The notes beneath the pieces are model-generated. The model did no database searches and had not been told where the DNA came from. It saw only the letters and a list, made by a program, of their open reading frames with translations. From Pseudomonadota bacterium (GTDB lineage: Bacteria > Bdellovibrionota > Bacteriovoracia > Bacteriovoracales > Bacteriovoracaceae): a stretch of 6,582 nucleotides of DNA. Where the stretch lies: assembly GCA_023432655.1 (NCBI GenBank), contig JAEYUK010000124.1, forward strand, positions 1-6,582. Direction: 5' to 3'. Below are positions 1 to 6,213 of the stretch, piece by piece. The position numbers were made by a program, and so were the translations under genes. Numbering within the stretch: position 1 is the stretch's first letter; each line of letters begins with the position of its first letter.

Positions 1-298
1 CGATATGGGACATAAGGGCCGCATTCCATCCAGACCCCGCTCCTAACTCCAAAACTTTGTGTCCAGGTTTTAGCTTTAACATATCGATCATCATCATCAC
101 GAATGAGGGCTGAGAAATGGTGGAAACAAAATCAGAGTCCCTATAGATTTCCAGAGGGTGATCTTCGTAAATTTCTTCCATGGAATAAGGAATTTTTAAA
201 AATAGATGGCGTGGGGCCTTTTTATAAGCACTCACCACTTCCGGGGAAAGTTCATATTTTAATCGGGCATATTCGAGAAGACTCTCTTGCTCATTCAT
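1..298 (-). CDS. Protein-L-isoaspartate O-methyltransferase family protein, N-terminal part (gene runs off the left edge)
   Basis: This family uses S-adenosylmethionine to methylate isoaspartyl residues in aged proteins and so starts their repair; it normally acts in the cytoplasm. The first 99 residues are visible. They show the typical arrangement: a helical N-terminus, the PCMT signature with TISQP at about residues 60-64, then SAM-binding motif I, VLELGAGSG, at about 82-90. The start is the ATG at 298, which gives a normal distance to the TISQP motif. No Shine-Dalgarno sequence is visible before it, and the frame stays open upstream into the terminator hairpin, so a different start cannot be fully excluded. 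It lies 72 nt downstream of the transporter gene in the same direction, with a terminator between them, and no clear promoter of its own is seen. The family assignment is secure. Whether it is the classical Pcm or a paralogue cannot be told from this part. Confidence 0.87.
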   Translation of the reverse strand, partial: MNEQESLLEYARLKYELSPEVVSAYKKAPRHLFLKIPYSMEEIYEDHPLEIYRDSDFVSTISQPSFVMMMIDMLKLKPGHKVLELGAGSGWNAALMSHI

Positions 299-334
299 GC
301 CGACGATTCTGGCTGAGTAAAAAAAGAATTTAAA

Positions 335-362
335 TGCACACTGCTTTTTCAAACAGTGTGCA
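335..362 (-). terminator. Rho-independent terminator of the transporter unit
   Basis: A perfect 9-bp inverted repeat, TGCACACTG / CAGTGTGCA, encloses a 10-nt loop. Read on the minus strand it begins 8 nt after the transporter stop codon and is followed by ATTTAAATTC and then a run of seven T. The T run is separated from the stem by about 10 nt, so termination may be partial and could let some transcription enter the methyltransferase gene. On the plus strand the hairpin has no T run after it. Confidence 0.7.
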
Positions 363-370
363 AAATAAGA

Positions 371-2044
371 TTATTCGTATTTCGCGTGGAAAGTTTCAAT
401 GGCCGTGGCCATCAATAAAGAGTGAGCACGGATTTTACGAAGAGCAACAACCATATCGGAATAAGTCAGTGCTGTAACCGGAGCGTAAACACCTTTTGAA
501 ATCCGATCAAGGTGCTTCTCTCTCATACTATCCGCCCACAACTGAAGCTCGTGGGATTTTGCTTCAATTTTTGGAATATCCAAAGCTTCATCATTAAGAA
601 GTCCCACTCCCACCATGTGGAAGAAGTTCCAAACTTCATCTAAAAATTCAAAGAATTCGGCCCTAGACTGTCCTTCAAGTTTCTCGTTCCCTTTAAAGCG
701 TTCACGGTAGTTGGCCAATCGTTCAATATAATCAGCTACTGATTCAAGTTCATCAGAAATTTTAACCATCGCCTGAATCTGATTCGATTGCTGGTGAGAC
801 ATTGGTTTTTCCATCACGTAACAAAGGAAAACGGTGATTTCTTTGTTCATATTATCCGTAATGCGTTCATAATCGATGATCTTAGCGTGCATCTTTGGAT
901 CATACTCATCTGCCGCCCAGAACTCTCTATTGAGTTTGTACATTCGACCGACAATCTCTTTCATCTTCTTTAGTTCAGATTCGGCTTGGGCCATAGAAGC
1001 GGCAGGTAGCATGTTTGCCGGATCGCCCAGTACTAAAAGATGAGGGATTTCTTTTTCAACTTTATCTGGAGTAATTTTAATAACAAAAGCCGCCAACTGG
1101 TTAATAAACGGCAAGAAGATAAGTGTCGCCGTAACGTTAAAAAGCGTATGGGCAAGAGCGATGTGCTGAGAGACGTAAGGAACATTACCATCTGGTGCAA
1201 TAAATCTCGGATCCAATGGAATCAAAGAATCTACCAAAGAAAAATACTGAGGTAGGAAGAAAAGCATGACAAAAACCCCGAAGAGGTTAAAGCAAGCATG
1301 AGCGCGAGCTGCGCGCTTGGCCCCAACCGTTCCGCCGATGGAAGCAAGGATCGCTGTAATCGTGGTTCCGATGTTTTCACCTAGAACGAGAGAAATGGCG
1401 GTATGGTACGGAATAACTCCAGTAGAGGCCAGGGCCATGGTGATTCCCAGCATCGCTGAAGAACTTTGAACAATCATCGTTAAAAGACATCCCATAAGGA
1501 TGGAAGCGATGTAGGCCCCATAGTGCTCACCTGAGAAGTAAGCAATAGAATCAAGGAAGGCCTGGTTTTCTCTTAATGGAACAAAGGCTGCCGACATGGT
1601 TTTTAGACCAATGAACACCAACCCCACTCCTAGTAGAGCGCGACCAAAATGTTGGAACTTGTCCGACTTCGAAAAAAGAGCAGGGATAAAACCTAAACCA
1701 ACTAATAAAAGACCGTACTTATCGACCTGAATGGAAATAATCCAACCAGTTATCGTGGTACCAATGTTGGCACCGAAGATCACACCGATTGCCTGAGTCA
1801 AATTCATCAATCCGGCGTTAACAAACCCAACAGTCATTACTGAGGTTACCGATGAGGACTGAACAAGACAGGTTACAATGAGGCCAACACCCACGGCCAT
1901 GAAGCGATTTGAGGTGATCGAATTAATGATTTTTCGAATCACATCCCCTGCTACGGCCTGCAGGCCATCGGACATAAACTTCATTCCGAAGAAGAAAATC
2001 CCGAGACCCCCTAAGAGGGTGTAAATAATGGTAAAGGCTTCCAT
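371..2044 (-). CDS. Na+/phosphate cotransporter family protein (NptA type) with C-terminal PhoU-like domain
   Basis: This is an inner-membrane protein of the Na/Pi-cotransporter II family, 557 residues, typical for bacterial members that carry a PhoU-like tail. The membrane part (about 1-325) contains the family's inverted duplication: QSSS at 62-65 and again at 193-196, each followed by a glycine-rich motif, GANIGTT at 91-97 and GENIGTT at 222-228. AHxxFN motifs occur near 249 and 298. The cytoplasmic part (about 350-550) is helical and charged with PhoU-like ExxxD motifs at E393/D397 and E434/D438. The family moves phosphate with sodium; some bacterial members may export phosphate, so direction and substrate are not proven here. 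The start ATG has a strong AAGGAG site. It is the second gene of a unit with the small membrane protein 22 nt upstream and ends at a hairpin terminator. A control by phosphate supply is plausible (see the direct repeat at 2446-2461). Confidence 0.93.
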   Translation of the reverse strand: MEAFTIIYTLLGGLGIFFFGMKFMSDGLQAVAGDVIRKIINSITSNRFMAVGVGLIVTCLVQSSSVTSVMTVGFVNAGLMNLTQAIGVIFGANIGTTITGWIISIQVDKYGLLLVGLGFIPALFSKSDKFQHFGRALLGVGLVFIGLKTMSAAFVPLRENQAFLDSIAYFSGEHYGAYIASILMGCLLTMIVQSSSAMLGITMALASTGVIPYHTAISLVLGENIGTTITAILASIGGTVGAKRAARAHACFNLFGVFVMLFFLPQYFSLVDSLIPLDPRFIAPDGNVPYVSQHIALAHTLFNVTATLIFLPFINQLAAFVIKITPDKVEKEIPHLLVLGDPANMLPAASMAQAESELKKMKEIVGRMYKLNREFWAADEYDPKMHAKIIDYERITDNMNKEITVFLCYVMEKPMSHQQSNQIQAMVKISDELESVADYIERLANYRERFKGNEKLEGQSRAEFFEFLDEVWNFFHMVGVGLLNDEALDIPKIEAKSHELQLWADSMREKHLDRISKGVYAPVTALTYSDMVVALRKIRAHSLLMATAIETFHAKYE

Positions 2045-2049
2045 CTACT

Positions 2050-2055
2050 CTCCTT
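2050..2055 (-). promoter_or_regulatory. Ribosome binding site of the Na/Pi transporter gene
   Basis: AAGGAG on the minus strand lies 5 nt before the ATG at 2044. It is the best Shine-Dalgarno match in the window and fixes this start, which also gives an N-terminus beginning directly with the first hydrophobic segment. Confidence 0.75.
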
Positions 2056-2066
2056 AAAAAGACTCT

Positions 2067-2318
2067 CTAATCAATCAGTGTGGCAAAGCCAATTGGTATC
2101 AATATATAGAGAATCGTATCGCGTATTAAATAAAACAAAAAAAAGTAAACGAAAGCTTTCGGGCCTTTAGCAAACAGCTTTTCCAAACCCAAGTATTGAG
2201 CTTTCTTGGACATGGCCACCATAAACTTGGTTTTGCCATAATGTTTAAAAAAAAAGGTGATGGCCCCATCAACCTTGCGGTCGAAGGCCAAAAACCGGGC
2301 TTTAATCCAGGCCGACAT
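2067..2318 (-). CDS. Small one-helix membrane protein of unknown function, upstream partner of the Na/Pi transporter
   Basis: I do not recognise this protein of 83 residues. The N-terminal half is basic and partly amphipathic (MSAWIKARFL..., then a Lys-rich stretch). The C-terminal third is strongly hydrophobic and aromatic (FVYFFLFYLIRDTILYILIP), enough for one membrane helix, possibly a hairpin broken by the Arg-Asp pair. No signal peptide, cysteine or metal motif is seen. The start chosen is the ATG at 2318, which has GGAAG 5 nt upstream; a TTG at 2330 would add four residues but would put that site inside the gene. It is first in a two-gene unit with the transporter, and a promoter sits just upstream. 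The context suggests a membrane partner or regulator of the transporter, but this is inference. That it is a real gene is supported by its promoter, ribosome site, coding-like sequence and tight spacing. Confidence 0.72.
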   Translation of the reverse strand: MSAWIKARFLAFDRKVDGAITFFFKHYGKTKFMVAMSKKAQYLGLEKLFAKGPKAFVYFFLFYLIRDTILYILIPIGFATLID

Positions 2319-2323
2319 AGTCA

Positions 2324-2328
2324 CTTCC
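2324..2328 (-). promoter_or_regulatory. Ribosome binding site deciding the start of the small membrane protein
   Basis: GGAAG on the minus strand lies 5 nt before the ATG at 2318. It supports this ATG over the in-frame TTG at 2330, for which no comparable site is seen. Confidence 0.55.
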
Positions 2329-2331
2329 AAA

Positions 2332-2350
2332 TTTGATGTTATATATCAAA
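2332..2350. promoter_or_regulatory. Inverted repeat at the predicted transcript start of the transporter unit (possible operator)
   Basis: TTTGAT-N7-ATCAAA is a perfect 6-bp inverted repeat with an AT-rich centre, 19 bp in total. It lies from the predicted minus-strand transcription start to just before the ribosome site of the small membrane protein gene. A repressor dimer bound here could block the promoter. It resembles an FNR half-site pair (TTGAT...ATCAA), but the spacer is 7 instead of 4, so I do not call it an FNR site. Confidence 0.4.
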
Positions 2351-2355
2351 GTTGA

Positions 2356-2383
2356 ATTAATGTTTTTGTGAAGAAAGTGTCAA
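2356..2383 (-). promoter_or_regulatory. Sigma-70-type promoter for the small membrane protein and transporter genes
   Basis: Read on the minus strand, the -35 is a perfect TTGACA (2378-2383), the spacer is 16 bp, and the -10 is ATTAAT (2356-2361, 4 of 6 matches). The transcript would begin near 2349, about 30 nt before the ATG at 2318. An alternative -10 (TATAAC, near 2339-2344) lacks a well-spaced -35. Confidence 0.55.
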
Positions 2384-2421
2384 GAAATCGCAGGGCTAAA
2401 TATTTTTTATTACAACAGATC

Positions 2422-2439
2422 CCGACAATAATTTATCGG
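2422..2439. repeat. Inverted repeat in the divergent control region
   Basis: CCGACAA-TAAT-TTATCGG has 7-bp arms with one mismatch around a 4-nt centre. It sits 5 bp upstream of the predicted hemA -35 and between the two divergent promoters, a usual place for an operator. No known regulator is recognised from the sequence. Confidence 0.35.
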
Positions 2440-2444
2440 AATTT

Positions 2445-2473
2445 ATGACATTTCTGTGACAATTTACCATAAC
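2445..2473 (+). promoter_or_regulatory. Promoter of the hem operon
   Basis: ATGACA (2445-2450, 5 of 6 matches to TTGACA), a 17-bp spacer and CATAAC (2468-2473, 4 of 6 matches to TATAAT). Transcription would start near 2480, leaving a leader of only about 14 nt before the hemA ATG. The -35 is shared with the TGACA repeat, so the promoter may depend on an activator. Confidence 0.5.
2446..2461. promoter_or_regulatory. Direct repeat TGACA-N6-TGACA: candidate hem-box (or Pho box on the other strand)
   Basis: Two exact TGACA half-sites stand 11 bp apart, one helical turn, as expected for a tandem dimer of an OmpR/PhoB-type response regulator. The first half-site overlaps the predicted -35 of the hemA promoter, a common position for activation by such regulators. 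From memory, the HemR regulator of Leptospira binds a hem-box of the same form at hemA; the present operon also ends with a sensor kinase gene. Read on the minus strand it is TGTCA-N6-TGTCA, the core of a PhoB Pho box, facing the phosphate transporter unit. The repeat is seen directly; its binder is inference. Confidence 0.55.
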
Positions 2474-2493
2474 GCCTGTCTTAAAGTTACCTT

Positions 2494-3420
2494 ATGTTAA
2501 CGAGCCTGAAATTGTGGAATTTTTGCTCTGGAACTCTTCAGGATGAAGAGCTTAAGAATGACTCCTTTGTTCTGAGAACATGTCAGCGCACTCTTGTGCT
2601 CGCTTATGACCGTCATCCCTTCCATCAAGATCAATTACCAAAGCACGATCTGGTTACCGGACGTGATGCTTATTTATTTCTTTTGGAAACAATTTGTGGC
2701 CTTAAAAGTAAATTGATTGGTGAAAATGAGATCGTAGGCCAATTTAAAGATGCTTATAAAATCTATGCCTCCTCGACTTTAAAAGATACTAAACTTCTTT
2801 TAATTCTTGAGAAGCTTTTTAAAGACGCTAAAGACATCCGCACTCAATATTTAATAGGTATCTCTCAAAAAACTTACGCGTCTTTGACTCGTAGACATTT
2901 CCAGAAACTGCATGCCGATCACATTGTTGTCGTGGGCTCAGGGGCCTTAGCGGAAGATCTCATTAATCAGTTCAAAAAGAAGGCCCAGGTTTCGATCTGC
3001 GCCCGTAATACTCAGAAGGCCCATGAACTGGCCCAAACTCATTCTCTCAATGTGATTCCTTGGGAAGACCGTCACCGTCTGGTCGACTTCCCTTTTATCG
3101 CTAACACTGTTGGGGCCAGCACTGTTCTTTTTGATGAAACTTTTTTTACAAACTGGAAGCGCCCCGTTTCCCTCTTTGTTGACCTAGGATCACCTTCAAC
3201 GATTAGAACCTCCCTGACTCAGAATGAGGGTGTAGTGCGTCTAGAAGACATCTTTAATGAAGGGGCCATTGTTGAAGAGCAAAAACGTGAGCAAATATCA
3301 CTAGCTCGTGACGCTATGGTGAATATCAGCATGAGACGCATGGATCTCTTCGCTCAAAAAATCAGAAGAACGCCAGAGCTAATTCCTCCTCAAATCACAC
3401 GAGACGTGAGATACATCTAA
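2494..3420 (+). CDS. hemA: Glutamyl-tRNA reductase, short divergent form
   Basis: This enzyme reduces Glu-tRNA(Glu) with NADPH to glutamate-1-semialdehyde, the first step of the C5 pathway to heme. Recognisable elements in order: catalytic Cys30 in TCQR (usual TCNR); GLKSKLIGENEIVGQFKDAY at 69-88, matching the usual GLDS..LGEPQILGQVK; a nucleotide-binding segment VVVGSGALAE at 145-154; ARNTQKAHELA at 170-180; IANTVGAS at 202-209; FVDLGSPSTI at 228-237; then the start of the long spinal helix. At 308 residues it is about 100 short: the C-terminal dimerisation domain is missing, as is most of the N-terminal strand with the HKTAP motif. The His normally seven residues before GLDS appears to be Phe62. 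A stop codon lies 9 nt upstream in frame, so the N-terminus is not simply missed. No good Shine-Dalgarno site is seen. It is first in the operon with hemCD and hemL, which supports function. Confidence 0.88.
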   Translation: MLTSLKLWNFCSGTLQDEELKNDSFVLRTCQRTLVLAYDRHPFHQDQLPKHDLVTGRDAYLFLLETICGLKSKLIGENEIVGQFKDAYKIYASSTLKDTKLLLILEKLFKDAKDIRTQYLIGISQKTYASLTRRHFQKLHADHIVVVGSGALAEDLINQFKKKAQVSICARNTQKAHELAQTHSLNVIPWEDRHRLVDFPFIANTVGASTVLFDETFFTNWKRPVSLFVDLGSPSTIRTSLTQNEGVVRLEDIFNEGAIVEEQKREQISLARDAMVNISMRRMDLFAQKIRRTPELIPPQITRDVRYI

Positions 3421-3425
3421 GTACT

Positions 3426-4952
3426 ATGACTACCTACAAACTTGGCACCCGTGGGTCACTTCTAGCAGTGACTCAATCGACATTAATTAAAAACGAAATC
3501 GAAAGAATTTCCGGAGAGAAAGTTGAGCTCGTTCTCATCAAAACTCAGGGAGATCAGATTACCAATAAGCCTCTTTGGCAACTTGAAGGTAAAGATTTCT
3601 TCACCAAAGAACTCGATGAAGCTCTACTTAAGGGAGACGTTGATTTTGTTGTCCACTCCTACAAAGACCTGGGCTCAGAGAGACCAGAAGGCATTAAGCT
3701 TGCGGCCGGCACAGAGAGAAGGTTTGCTAATGACATTCTTCTGATTCCACAAGAAACTATTAATAAATTAAAAAATTGGAGCGGTCCTTTTATTGTGGGG
3801 ACTTCTTCTCCACGAAGAATCGCCAATCTTAAACATTCTCTTTCAAGTTACATTCCAGGATCACCTCTAATTGAATGTGAAACTCTCCGCGGAAACGTGA
3901 ACTCACGGATAAAAAAATTAAGAGACGGGCAGTACCATGCCATCACTTTGGCCCTGGCAGGAATTGAACGACTGGCCCATACGGAGAAATCCGCTGCTGA
4001 GTTAACTGAACTTCTAGAAGGAATGAATTACTTTGTTCTTCCGCAAAGTATATTCCCATCAGCAGCTTCTCAAGGTGCTTTAGGGATAGAAATGCAGGCA
4101 GCTCGCCAGGATGATGGAAAGCTTCTTCATATTCTCTCGCAACTAGCTCATCCGAAAACAGTAGAAGAAGTTTACCGTGAAAGAAAGGCCTTTAAAGAAT
4201 ACGGCGGCGGATGCCACCTGGCCGTGGGAATTCACGTAAAAAAAATCGGAGAAGATGATTTCCTTCATGTTCATGCCGGAGAAGTTGACGGAGTAAGGAT
4301 TGAGAAGAAATGGCTTGAGAAGTCTTCTTATCCAAAAATCACCGGAAAAGTTTTCGTGGGCCTTCCTCATGGTCAGCACGAAGATGTTCTATATGATGAA
4401 TATCTAACCAAAGTTCCGGAGACTAAAAATCTCACTCTGGATAACAAGCATCTCTTCGTGACTTCACGCTACTGCATAGAAAGTTTAAAAGCTTCAACAA
4501 GGCCCGAAGGTCTTTGGGCCGCAGGAACCAGATCCGCGCAAATGCTTGCGCAAGAAGGTTTTTGGGTCAATGGAACTTCTGACAGCCTGGGAACAGAAGA
4601 TCTGGGTGTTTTAAAAACATCTAGGGCCTTAAAAATTATTCACTCACACATTGATACTGAATGGAATGTTTTAAGTCATCATCAGGCGAGTTCAGATCTA
4701 GGTTCGGTCGTCGGTTGCTATGAGAGAGTAGAAAATAAAATCACTGAAGAATTTAAGAAAGCATTAAATGAAGTAGAGGCTTTTCTCTGGACCAGCTTCC
4801 CTCAATATCAGGCCTACCTTTTGAAATTCCCTGAAATTCAAAAGGCCCATCACTTTTGCGGTCTGGGAAAAACCTGGCAGGAATTTAAAGCCGCGGGAAT
4901 TAAAGTTCACACCGTAGCTTCAATGGAAGAATTTTATCAGTTAAGGAAATAA
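3426..4952 (+). CDS. hemCD: Fused hydroxymethylbilane synthase / uroporphyrinogen-III synthase-like protein
   Basis: Residues 1 to about 310 are hydroxymethylbilane synthase (porphobilinogen deaminase), which joins four porphobilinogens. Visible signatures: TRGSLLAVTQS at 8-18, HSYKD with catalytic Asp81, GTSSPRR at 125-131, LRGNVNSRI at 154-162, ASQGALGIE at 214-222, and the cofactor-bearing Cys263 in GGGCH. Residues from about 340 to 508 resemble uroporphyrinogen-III synthase, which closes the ring: FVTSRYCIESL (344-354), WAAGTRSAQMLAQEG (364-378), YERVE (432-436), then AFLWTSFPQYQAYL and GLGKTWQEFKAAGI in the second lobe. This half is only about 170 residues instead of about 250; the first strands of lobe one seem reduced or absent. 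The gene starts 5 nt after hemA and ends 1 nt before hemL. The HemC part is certain; the HemD part is a divergent match based on motif order and the neighbourhood. Confidence 0.9.
   Translation: MTTYKLGTRGSLLAVTQSTLIKNEIERISGEKVELVLIKTQGDQITNKPLWQLEGKDFFTKELDEALLKGDVDFVVHSYKDLGSERPEGIKLAAGTERRFANDILLIPQETINKLKNWSGPFIVGTSSPRRIANLKHSLSSYIPGSPLIECETLRGNVNSRIKKLRDGQYHAITLALAGIERLAHTEKSAAELTELLEGMNYFVLPQSIFPSAASQGALGIEMQAARQDDGKLLHILSQLAHPKTVEEVYRERKAFKEYGGGCHLAVGIHVKKIGEDDFLHVHAGEVDGVRIEKKWLEKSSYPKITGKVFVGLPHGQHEDVLYDEYLTKVPETKNLTLDNKHLFVTSRYCIESLKASTRPEGLWAAGTRSAQMLAQEGFWVNGTSDSLGTEDLGVLKTSRALKIIHSHIDTEWNVLSHHQASSDLGSVVGCYERVENKITEEFKKALNEVEAFLWTSFPQYQAYLLKFPEIQKAHHFCGLGKTWQEFKAAGIKVHTVASMEEFYQLRK
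4943..4947 (+). promoter_or_regulatory. Ribosome binding site of hemL
   Basis: AAGGA lies at the very end of hemCD, 6 nt before the hemL ATG at 4954. The hemCD stop codon falls between this site and the start, an arrangement that favours translational coupling of the two genes. Confidence 0.6.
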
Positions 4953-4953
4953 T

Positions 4954-6213
4954 ATGAATAACAAAGAGCTTTTTGAAAAATCCCTAAAATATGTACCAGG
5001 TGGAGTTCATTCACCGGTAAGAAGTTTTAAAGGTCTTCACACCACTCCAAGGTTTGTAAACCGAGGTAAAGGCGCTTATATCTGGGATGAAGAAGGGAAA
5101 AACTTCATCGATTTCTGTATGAGCTTTGGACCTTTGATCCACGGTCATCAAGATCCGGAAATTAAGGAAGCCATTATTAAAGCATTGGATCACGGTTGGA
5201 CTTTCGGGGCCTGTGAAAAATATTCTTTGGAACTGGCCGAATACATTGTTGAGAAGATCTCATTCATTGAGCAAATCCGTTTCGTGAATTCAGGGACTGA
5301 AGCGGTCATGACCGCTGTTCGCCTCGCTCGCGGTATTACCGGACGCTCGAAAATCATTAAATTCAATGGCTGCTACCATGGTCACCTCGATGCTATGCTC
5401 ATTAAGGCCGGTTCAGGGCTTGCGGGAACAGCTGAAGCTTCATCCAAAGGTGTGACTGACCAGCAAGCTTCGGACACTCTTATTTGTGAACTAGGAAATC
5501 TAGCGGAAGTGACACAAGTTTTTGAAGAACATAAGGATCAGATCGCCTGTATCTTCATTGAACCTCTTCCGGCCAATAATGGTCTTCTGGTTCAGGATGA
5601 ATCTTTTCTCCAAGGTCTACGTGACCTTTGTACCAAACACAATGCTCTGTTAGTTTTTGATGAAGTGATTTCTGGTTTCAGAATTGGATTCGGAGGCATG
5701 GCCGAAAAAACAGGTATCACTCCTGATCTCGTGACCTATGGAAAGATCATTGGTGGCGGTATGCCAGTCGGCGCCGTTGCGGGACCTCGAAAATTTATGG
5801 AATTCTTAGCTCCTATTGGCCCGGTTTACCAGGCGGGGACGCTCTCAGGAAATCCAGTGGCGATGGCCGCGGGACTCGTTAACCTTAAAAAACTCACAAA
5901 AGAAGCTTACGTTCAATTAGAACAAAACACAGTTAATGTCGTAGGCCTTATGAAAGAGTGGATGGATAAGAATGGATTTGAAGATTATCAAATTATTCAA
6001 TATGGTTCTCTTTTCTACCCTATTTCAACCCATAACAAGCTAACAAATATTAAAGATCTCCCTGCTAATATGGGTGAACGTTTCTACAAACTCTTTGAGA
6101 CATTTCTTAATAAAGGAATCTATCTTGCGCCAAATGGTTACGAAGTAGGTTTCTGTAGTCTGGCACATGGGAAAGATGTGCAAGATGAATTGAAAAACAG
6201 ACTATGGAAGTAA
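4954..6213 (+). CDS. hemL: Glutamate-1-semialdehyde 2,1-aminomutase
   Basis: A PLP enzyme of the class III aminotransferase fold that converts glutamate-1-semialdehyde into 5-aminolevulinate in the cytoplasm. It is the partner of HemA, from which it may receive the unstable semialdehyde directly. Its 419 residues are near the normal length. Signatures: PGGVHSPVRSF at 15-25, NSGTEAVMTAVRLAR at 112-126, NGCYHGHLD at 138-146, DEVISGFR at 236-243 with Asp236 for the PLP ring nitrogen, the PLP lysine Lys264 in YGKIIGGGMPVGA, and QAGTLSGNPVAMAAG at 293-307. The C-terminal part is a little divergent: the usual FF before the variable loop reads FYPIS (354-358), and the end keeps GIYLAPNGYEVGF.S.AH (388-405). 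All catalytic positions I can check are present. It is third in the operon; the next gene begins inside its last codons. Confidence 0.96.
   Translation: MNNKELFEKSLKYVPGGVHSPVRSFKGLHTTPRFVNRGKGAYIWDEEGKNFIDFCMSFGPLIHGHQDPEIKEAIIKALDHGWTFGACEKYSLELAEYIVEKISFIEQIRFVNSGTEAVMTAVRLARGITGRSKIIKFNGCYHGHLDAMLIKAGSGLAGTAEASSKGVTDQQASDTLICELGNLAEVTQVFEEHKDQIACIFIEPLPANNGLLVQDESFLQGLRDLCTKHNALLVFDEVISGFRIGFGGMAEKTGITPDLVTYGKIIGGGMPVGAVAGPRKFMEFLAPIGPVYQAGTLSGNPVAMAAGLVNLKKLTKEAYVQLEQNTVNVVGLMKEWMDKNGFEDYQIIQYGSLFYPISTHNKLTNIKDLPANMGERFYKLFETFLNKGIYLAPNGYEVGFCSLAHGKDVQDELKNRLWK

Noticed and set aside
86..100. Short repeat of CAT units, like a microsatellite
   Set aside because: On the coding strand it is simply a Met-Met-Met-Ile run in the conserved methyltransferase helix after the TISQP motif.
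103..333. Plus-strand open frame of 76 codons
   Set aside because: It lies antisense to the clear methyltransferase gene, and its translation has no recognisable features.
788..1255. Two plus-strand open frames (788-973 and 1040-1255)
   Set aside because: Both are antisense to the Na/Pi transporter gene, with unusual composition and no sensible ribosome site.
2333..2349. FNR-type site (TTGAT...ATCAA)
   Set aside because: The spacer is 7 nt, while FNR/CRP-family sites of this type need 4; kept only as an unnamed inverted repeat.
2331..2493. Riboswitch or small RNA in the intergenic region
   Set aside because: The predicted leaders are about 14 and 30 nt, too short for a known riboswitch, and no terminator-like hairpin with a T run is present.
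2494..3420. hemA as a pseudogene because of its short length
   Set aside because: The frame is intact, the core motifs follow in order, the operon spacing is tight on the downstream side, and downstream heme genes are intact; a short subfamily is more likely.
3523..3744. Plus-strand open frame inside hemCD in another frame
   Set aside because: Shadow of the hydroxymethylbilane synthase region, which is plainly coding in its own frame.
4143..5193. Minus-strand open frames 4143-4379 and 5011-5193
   Set aside because: Antisense shadows of hemCD and hemL; no motifs and no upstream signals.
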